A stretch of 10,766 nucleotides of DNA, taken from Bacilli bacterium (lineage in GTDB: Bacteria; Bacillota_I; Bacilli_A; RFN20; CAG-826). The notes beneath the pieces were generated by a model. That model was not told the origin of the DNA. It did no database searches and was given only the letters and a program-made list of their open reading frames with translations. Both the position numbers and the translations under genes were made by a program. Location of the stretch: NCBI GenBank assembly GCA_900767825.1, contig CAAGAN010000026.1, positions 1 through 10,766 on the forward strand. The letters run 5' to 3'. Shown one piece after another: positions 7,372 to 10,766 of this stretch. Position 1 is the first letter of the stretch. Each line of letters starts with the position of its first letter.

Positions 7372-7901
7372 TATTTTATTCTATTTATATATAGGTTATA
7401 TATTTCCCTAGTTAGTTCATCGATACTTCTATTATCCGTATTGATCGCATAGTCATATTTGACATTGCTTTCTTTAAATCTTTCTTCGTCGTTATCTAAC
7501 CTTTTCTTTATATCTTCTAGCTTATCTCCTCTAGATAACATTCTTTCTTCTCTAGTCTTTTTACTAGCCTTTAATAAGAAGACAACCATGCTTCCATCAT
7601 TTAATTTTAAGAAAGAAGATATGCCGTCAGGTTCAAGTACGATGCATTTATCTTTGCCGACTTCGGATTTAGAACACCCATAATAATTCCCGTTATATAA
7701 AGTAGATTCGACAAGTTTGCTTTCTTCTTTTAATTTAAGGAATTCTTCTTTGGTCAAAAAATAATAATCAACCCCGTTAACTTCTCCATTCCGCATTGGT
7801 CTAGTCGTATTTGTTATAGCCTTTTTTATGTGATAATTCTTTGAAAGTGATTTGGCAATTTCAGTTTTTCCTGAAGCACTTTGTCCTACTAATAAAATCA
7901 T
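7371..7901 (-). CDS. Guanylate-kinase-like P-loop kinase, short form
   Basis: This 176-residue protein has the guanylate kinase plan: a P-loop at the extreme N-terminus (GQSASGKT, 6-13), the GMP-binding segment TTRPMRNGEVNGVDYYF (32-48), NGNYYG (70-75) and a lid/arginine segment with RGDKLEDIKKRL (124-135). Known Gmk enzymes convert GMP to GDP using ATP. It is about 25-30 residues shorter than standard Gmk, its P-loop lacks the usual GPSGSGK wording, and YYGC replaces YYGT. This matches a short Gmk-like subgroup I recall from Bacillota genomes, so the housekeeping gmk may well be elsewhere and the true substrate is uncertain. The ATG at 7901 is the only sensible start because the P-loop follows at once. 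It has no Shine-Dalgarno site. It lies 27 bases after the ATPase gene on the same strand but appears to have its own promoter. Confidence 0.85.
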   Translation of the reverse strand: MILLVGQSASGKTEIAKSLSKNYHIKKAITNTTRPMRNGEVNGVDYYFLTKEEFLKLKEESKLVESTLYNGNYYGCSKSEVGKDKCIVLEPDGISSFLKLNDGSMVVFLLKASKKTREERMLSRGDKLEDIKKRLDNDEERFKESNVKYDYAINTDNRSIDELTREIYNLYINRIK

Positions 7902-7908
7902 GTCTCTA

Positions 7909-7937
7909 ATTATTGTTTTTTAATTATGTTAGTTCAA
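7909..7937 (-). promoter_or_regulatory. Putative promoter giving a leaderless mRNA for the guanylate-kinase-like gene
   Basis: Read on the minus strand, TTGAAC (7937-7932) and AATAAT (7914-7909) are separated by exactly 17 bases. The -10 ends 7 bases before the ATG at 7901, so the transcript should begin at or beside the start codon. The -35 lies at the very end of the upstream ATPase gene. Confidence 0.45.
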
Positions 7938-9200
7938 GTTGAAAATGGTTTTATCTAATAGAAAATCGCGTATATCAATTATTTTTATTGAATGTTCAGG
8001 ATTCTTTAAAAGATTGTTTTTGCAGACAATAATTTTTATAGCATCACCTTTTATTGCACTAAAATTGCCAAGCTCTCTATCTTTGTTAGCCTCATCAAGT
8101 GTAAATGCTGCTTGTAGATAATACCTAACTCCATCTTTCATAAAGGAAAAGTCTACGTCTCCTTTATTACCATTTGTTTTTTGTATTTGGCATCCTTCGC
8201 TATTAATTCCTCTAGAGAGAAGTTCTAACAAGATTGCATTTTCAAGAATCGAGGAATTCTTTTTATTTATGCTTGCTTTTGAGACTATGTTCAGCAGTCC
8301 CAAATCAAAGCAATATTTTTTAATGTCGTGGTCTATAAAGTCTTTCATTGAATTGTCGCCATTTTCACTTTCATTTTTATAGTCTATTAAAAGAAATGAC
8401 GAAGACACTGTAGTTATAAAATCTAGAATTTCTCTTTTCAAAATAAGTACTTTATCATTGCCAAGCCTATGCTTTAAGACAATTTTTTTGATTATTTCCT
8501 TTTCGCTTAAAGGCGTCATTATATTTGATAAGACAGATGTAATGATATTTGACTTTTCTTGCTCGGATAGAAAAATGGATTTGCAACGTTCTTTGATATC
8601 ACTGAAATAAGTCTCTTCATAGAGTTCCTTTAGAAATGGTAGTCGTTCTTCTTTTCTCTTTTTTAGGACAATTGGCAGTGATCCGTAAGTAAAATAGTCT
8701 TCTACAGAATATTCTGGCATTGATTTTCTGATAGATTCGAATGGCAGTGGTCTTAATAATATGGCCATTCCATGTTCTTTGAATGCTTTACGAATATCAT
8801 CGGAAAGCGCATGACTGTTTGACCCAGTGACATATACGCTAATGTTTTTATTTCTTTTTATAAATGAAATTAATATATCTGCATATCCTTCTCCGGATAA
8901 CTGAATTTCATCAATAAAAAGAAATTTAGTATTAGCATTAATCAATTTGTAAATTTGGTTTTTAAGCTCAAGAGGACTTCTTATAAAATCGTATTCGCTA
9001 ATTAAATCTATCTTAATTATTGATGCTTCTGAATACCCTTCATCAATAAGTTTCTTGTAAAATAATTTGTTTAACAAATATGATTTTCCCGCTCTTCTTA
9101 AGCCTATTATGATTTTGACTAACGGAAGTTTTGCGGCTTTTAATAGTTCGTTTACTTCCAATTCTCGTTCAAAAACAATTTCCCCGACATTATCTTGCAT
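7929..9200 (-). CDS. AAA-type ATPase of the AAA_14/DUF4143 kind, intact
   Basis: This 423-residue protein has the standard architecture of a large, mostly uncharacterised family of STAND/AAA-like ATPases. The N-terminal ATPase domain shows GLRRAGKS (Walker A, K39), FLFIDEIQ (Walker B, D97 and E98) and VTGSNS (124-129, sensor strand). A middle region around residues 228-275 looks like a winged helix. The C-terminal DUF4143-type region shows ILENAILLELLSRG (E320), GDVDF (D348, D350) and YLQAAF (Q363), the E...D...Q spacing of the nuclease-like fold seen in this family. All key positions look intact. The start at 9200 is backed by a strong AAGGAGGG site and by the downstream EIVFERELEV segment typical of the N-terminus. 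Its ATG lies inside the end of the upstream degenerate paralogue (11-base overlap), so translation is probably coupled. The biological role is unknown: family members are often called simply ATP-binding proteins. Confidence 0.9.
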   Translation of the reverse strand: MQDNVGEIVFERELEVNELLKAAKLPLVKIIIGLRRAGKSYLLNKLFYKKLIDEGYSEASIIKIDLISEYDFIRSPLELKNQIYKLINANTKFLFIDEIQLSGEGYADILISFIKRNKNISVYVTGSNSHALSDDIRKAFKEHGMAILLRPLPFESIRKSMPEYSVEDYFTYGSLPIVLKKRKEERLPFLKELYEETYFSDIKERCKSIFLSEQEKSNIITSVLSNIMTPLSEKEIIKKIVLKHRLGNDKVLILKREILDFITTVSSSFLLIDYKNESENGDNSMKDFIDHDIKKYCFDLGLLNIVSKASINKKNSSILENAILLELLSRGINSEGCQIQKTNGNKGDVDFSFMKDGVRYYLQAAFTLDEANKDRELGNFSAIKGDAIKIIVCKNNLLKNPEHSIKIIDIRDFLLDKTIFNLN

Positions 9201-10299
9201 AAATCTTCAAACCCTCCTTTAGCAAAGTTTCGCAAGAATAATATATTAACCCATCTTCGCTAAAGTGGATGTCTGAAATTACATCAGGTGTAATTATTAC
9301 TTTCTGAACCGAACAAGGTACTCGATGTATTTTATCTATATTGTCCTCATCTATTGAAGGCATTATAAAAATGTTGATACTTATGCCATCTTTTTTTATT
9401 AAAAAACCACCATCTACATTTGCCTTAAAATCGTTTTTATTTTGAAGTGAATAACATGATTTTTTGACTTCAAACCCATCGTAAAATAACTTGGCTATTA
9501 TAGCTGTAGTCATATACTTTTTTATATTCTTGTTTTTGGAGGCTGATTCATAAAATCTTGTATCTATGGGATAAATTATCTTGCCTTCAATTATCTTCTT
9601 CTTTTTTAAATCATATCTATCAAGCACTTGTAAAATGTGTAGGCTTTCAAAGAATGCGAAAATATTCTGCGCATGATATCTAGAGAAATTGATGCCCATT
9701 CTTTCACTTATCTTTTTTGCAAAACTGCGAAAAGTCAATGGAGTGTCATTATAATCTAGACAAATGTCTAAACAAGCCTTTTCCTTTCTTGTTAGTCTTT
9801 GCAAATTTGATGAAATTACTTCTTTATTCAGATCGTTATTAAATAAGAAATCAACTATGCTTTTGTTCTTATAGGTAGGTATGTAATCTTCATATAGCGT
9901 TGAAGGAAAGTCGTACGTCATAACCCTCCCTCTTACTAATGTAATCTTTTCCTTGTTTAATAGGGGTAATTTGCTAGAGGAAATGGCAAATATATCAATA
10001 TTTGTGTTTCCAGCACATATATTTATTATTGAATCGAAATCATCATATCCCCAAAGGTTCTTAATTAATATGAAAGAATGGCTCTTCTTGCTTTTTAAAT
10101 CCAAACAAGTTTCCTTTAAATATTTTTTATCTATTTTTGTCGCGTTTAAAATGACACTATCAGGAAATTTGTTTTCTAGATAGTTAGAAAAATCATTAAA
10201 AAGAAAAGTATCCGCACCCGTTCCTTCTGCACTAACAATGTTTTTGATCATTCCGTTTCCGATGGATGAAATTAAGGATTCAAACAACTTTTTTTTCAT
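9190..10299 (-). CDS. Degenerate paralogue of the AAA_14/DUF4143 ATPase
   Basis: This 369-residue protein follows the layout of its neighbour but lacks the catalytic residues. By eye, IVSAEGTGADTFLF (from residue 21) aligns without gaps with IIGLRRAGKSYLLN, replacing the Walker A Lys by A29 and Ser by D30. FILIKNLWG (76-84) aligns with FLFIDEIQL, replacing the Walker B Asp-Glu by K80 and N81. FAISSSK (104-110) matches the sensor strand. Residues about 186-230 resemble the winged helix. IIYPIDTRFY, TTAIIAKLFYDG, ANVDGG and INIFIMPSIDE follow the C-terminal region, but E320 of the neighbour becomes T264 and Q363 becomes F311. The frame is fully open with no stops or frameshift, so this looks like a maintained pseudo-enzyme and not a decaying gene. 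Start ATG 10299 has an in-frame TGA upstream and no Shine-Dalgarno site. It is transcribed first and overlaps the intact ATPase gene. Confidence 0.8.
   Translation of the reverse strand: MKKKLFESLISSIGNGMIKNIVSAEGTGADTFLFNDFSNYLENKFPDSVILNATKIDKKYLKETCLDLKSKKSHSFILIKNLWGYDDFDSIINICAGNTNIDIFAISSSKLPLLNKEKITLVRGRVMTYDFPSTLYEDYIPTYKNKSIVDFLFNNDLNKEVISSNLQRLTRKEKACLDICLDYNDTPLTFRSFAKKISERMGINFSRYHAQNIFAFFESLHILQVLDRYDLKKKKIIEGKIIYPIDTRFYESASKNKNIKKYMTTAIIAKLFYDGFEVKKSCYSLQNKNDFKANVDGGFLIKKDGISINIFIMPSIDEDNIDKIHRVPCSVQKVIITPDVISDIHFSEDGLIYYSCETLLKEGLKIYAR
9212..9219 (-). promoter_or_regulatory. Ribosome binding site of the intact ATPase, inside the upstream gene
   Basis: AAGGAGGG on the minus strand lies 11 bases before the ATG at 9200, within the last codons of the degenerate paralogue. 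The spacing is a little long but the match is strong. With the 11-base gene overlap it suggests coupled, possibly stoichiometric, synthesis of the two proteins. Confidence 0.75.
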
Positions 10300-10305
10300 G
10301 CAAAA

Positions 10306-10334
10306 ATTATATTTACCAAAAAATATAAAATCAA
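10306..10334 (-). promoter_or_regulatory. Strong promoter of the paired-ATPase operon, leaderless start
   Basis: Read on the minus strand, TTGATT (10334-10329) and a perfect TATAAT (10311-10306) are separated by exactly 17 bases. The -10 ends 6 bases before the ATG at 10299 (bases TTTTGC between), so transcription should start at the start codon. No ribosome binding site is present or possible in that gap. The -35 and the spacer lie within an inverted repeat (10311-10347). Confidence 0.7.
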
Positions 10335-10347
10335 GTTTTTGGCAAAT
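10311..10347. repeat. Inverted repeat around the ATPase-operon -35 box, possible operator
   Basis: ATTTACCAAAAA (10311-10322) and TTTTTGGCAAAT (10336-10347) are inverted copies with 11 of 12 positions matching, separated by 13 bases. One arm fills the promoter spacer, touching the -10, and the other sits just upstream of the -35, with arm centres 25 bases apart. A dimeric repressor bound here would block the promoter. Candidate regulators include the winged-helix regions of the two encoded proteins, but that is inference. Confidence 0.5.
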
Positions 10348-10495
10348 AATTAGTTAAAAACATTCGATAAATTAGTAATTTAACATTTATAAAATTTCTA
10401 AAAATTACTTTATATAAGAATGAATAATCCGAATTAAAAGGAATATTTTTTATTTTTCGTGAGCCTATAAGGTTTCTCATCGGTACTTAAATAGT
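10348..10495. other. Very AT-rich intergenic spacer
   Basis: This stretch separates the minus-strand ATPase operon from the plus-strand small ORF. It is markedly poorer in G and C than the coding regions. It contains a short palindrome, TAAATT-AGT-AATTTA, at 10368-10382 and a weak bulged hairpin (TGAGCCT at 10460-10466 with AGG at 10470-10472 and CTCA at 10476-10479) 17 bases before the small-ORF ribosome binding site. I found no pair of -35 and -10 boxes with good spacing for the small ORF and no recognisable RNA gene or riboswitch. Confidence 0.4.
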
Positions 10496-10502
10496 AGGAG
10501 GG
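10496..10502 (+). promoter_or_regulatory. Strong ribosome binding site of the 54-codon ORF
   Basis: AGGAGGG lies 6 bases before the ATG at 10509. It is as good as any other ribosome binding site in the window and is the main reason to treat the short ORF as a gene. Confidence 0.65.
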
Positions 10503-10508
10503 AACTCT

Positions 10509-10673
10509 ATGAACACGAGCAAACACTATATTATCGAAAATGAATGCAAGCAAAAGGTTAAGGATATAGTAAAGAAAACTAGATGTTGTTTATTAAATAA
10601 CGGAAAGAGCCCTGATTCACATATTTATGAACTAGAATCCTCTTTCTTTGAGAGAATACGGAATTCTGTGTAA
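10509..10673 (+). CDS. Small hypothetical protein, 54 residues
   Basis: The reading frame runs from ATG 10509 to TAA 10671-10673 and encodes 54 residues starting MNTSKHYIIENECKQKVKD and ending FFERIRNSV. It is hydrophilic, Lys-rich in its first half, with a Cys-Cys pair at 26-27, and has no membrane segment or signal peptide. I do not recognise it. Support comes from the AGGAGGG site and a codon style like its neighbours. Against it are its short length and the lack of a clear promoter or terminator. It could be a genuine small protein or the surviving start of a truncated gene. It is divergent from the paired-ATPase operon with about 209 bases between the starts. Confidence 0.5.
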   Translation: MNTSKHYIIENECKQKVKDIVKKTRCCLLNNGKSPDSHIYELESSFFERIRNSV

Positions 10674-10701
10674 ACCAGAAACTCGCTTTAACGTTCTAAT
10701 T

Positions 10702-10766
10702 CTATAACTCGATTAATTCGTCTTCAATATATTCCCTCCCCCTTATCGGCCTTGCGCCTACCTTGA
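10702..10766 (-). CDS. Probable 3' end of a gene entering from the right (partial)
   Basis: On the minus strand one frame is open from the window edge to a TAG at 10704-10702 and would encode a C-terminus reading KVGARPIRGREYIEDELIEL. The composition looks like real protein (an amphipathic acidic end), but about 21 residues are too few to name a family, and another minus frame is also open for the first 13 codons. If real, it converges on the small ORF with 28 bases between the stops and no obvious terminator there. Confidence 0.35.
   Translation of the reverse strand, partial: KVGARPIRGREYIEDELIEL

Noticed and set aside
10249..10251. Internal Met17 as the start of the degenerate ATPase
   Set aside because: The upstream codons give a plausible amphipathic helix, and the consensus promoter is positioned exactly for ATG 10299. 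The internal ATG has only a poor GGA-type match upstream.
9190..10299. Interpretation of the degenerate ATPase as a pseudogene
   Set aside because: The frame is intact over 369 codons with a strong promoter and coupled downstream gene. Catalytic positions are replaced without stops or frameshifts, which fits a maintained pseudo-enzyme better.
10368..10382. TAAATT-AGT-AATTTA palindrome in the AT-rich spacer
   Set aside because: Six AT-only pairs in a region this AT-rich are expected by chance, so it is mentioned only as part of the spacer.
1..10766. CRISPR array, tRNA/rRNA, insertion sequence or riboswitch
   Set aside because: I looked for regularly spaced repeats, tRNA-like cloverleaf sequences, terminal inverted repeats with transposase motifs and known riboswitch cores, and saw none.

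Overview
The window looks like chromosomal DNA from a low-GC Gram-positive bacterium (Bacillota). Coding regions are AT-rich, several genes have GGAGG-type ribosome binding sites, and the proteins read like those of Bacilli, Erysipelotrichales or RF39-like gut lineages. That placement is an inference from protein style. TGA is used as a normal stop (the lipid kinase gene ends in TGA) and Trp is TGG, so this is not a Mycoplasma-code genome.

Layout. Bases 1-206 hold no gene I can support. Four plus-strand genes follow: a cytosolic GH31 alpha-glucosidase (207-2315), CTP synthase pyrG (2400-4007), a diacylglycerol/lipid-kinase-family protein (4027-4887) and a large four-helix membrane protein (4981-7338). 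The membrane protein has a cytoplasmic tail with six copies of a 15-residue helical motif, a charged coiled coil and a compact C-terminal domain. A strong hairpin at 7348-7371 ends this run and also serves the convergent minus-strand gene. On the minus strand are a short guanylate-kinase-like protein (7371-7901), an AAA ATPase of the AAA_14/DUF4143 type (7929-9200) and, overlapping it by 11 bases on the upstream side, a second protein (9190-10299). That second protein aligns with the ATPase along its length but lacks its catalytic residues. At the right edge are a 54-codon small ORF with a strong ribosome binding site and the probable 3' end of a gene entering from the right.

How it fits together. 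The left part is ordinary metabolism (alpha-glucoside hydrolysis, CTP synthesis, lipid phosphorylation) plus an envelope protein of unknown role. The right part looks accessory. It is a two-gene unit of a degenerate and an intact STAND/AAA-like ATPase, transcribed from a near-consensus promoter placed so that transcription should begin at the ATG itself. A 12-bp inverted repeat flanks the -35 box of that promoter and could be an operator. This pair is the best candidate here for an undescribed system, possibly a heteromeric sensor/effector ATPase, but its function is unknown.

Two start modes coexist. pyrG, the membrane protein, the intact ATPase and the small ORF have clear Shine-Dalgarno sites. 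The lipid kinase, the guanylate-kinase-like gene and the degenerate ATPase have none, and each has a -10 hexamer ending 6-7 bases before the ATG, which predicts leaderless mRNAs.
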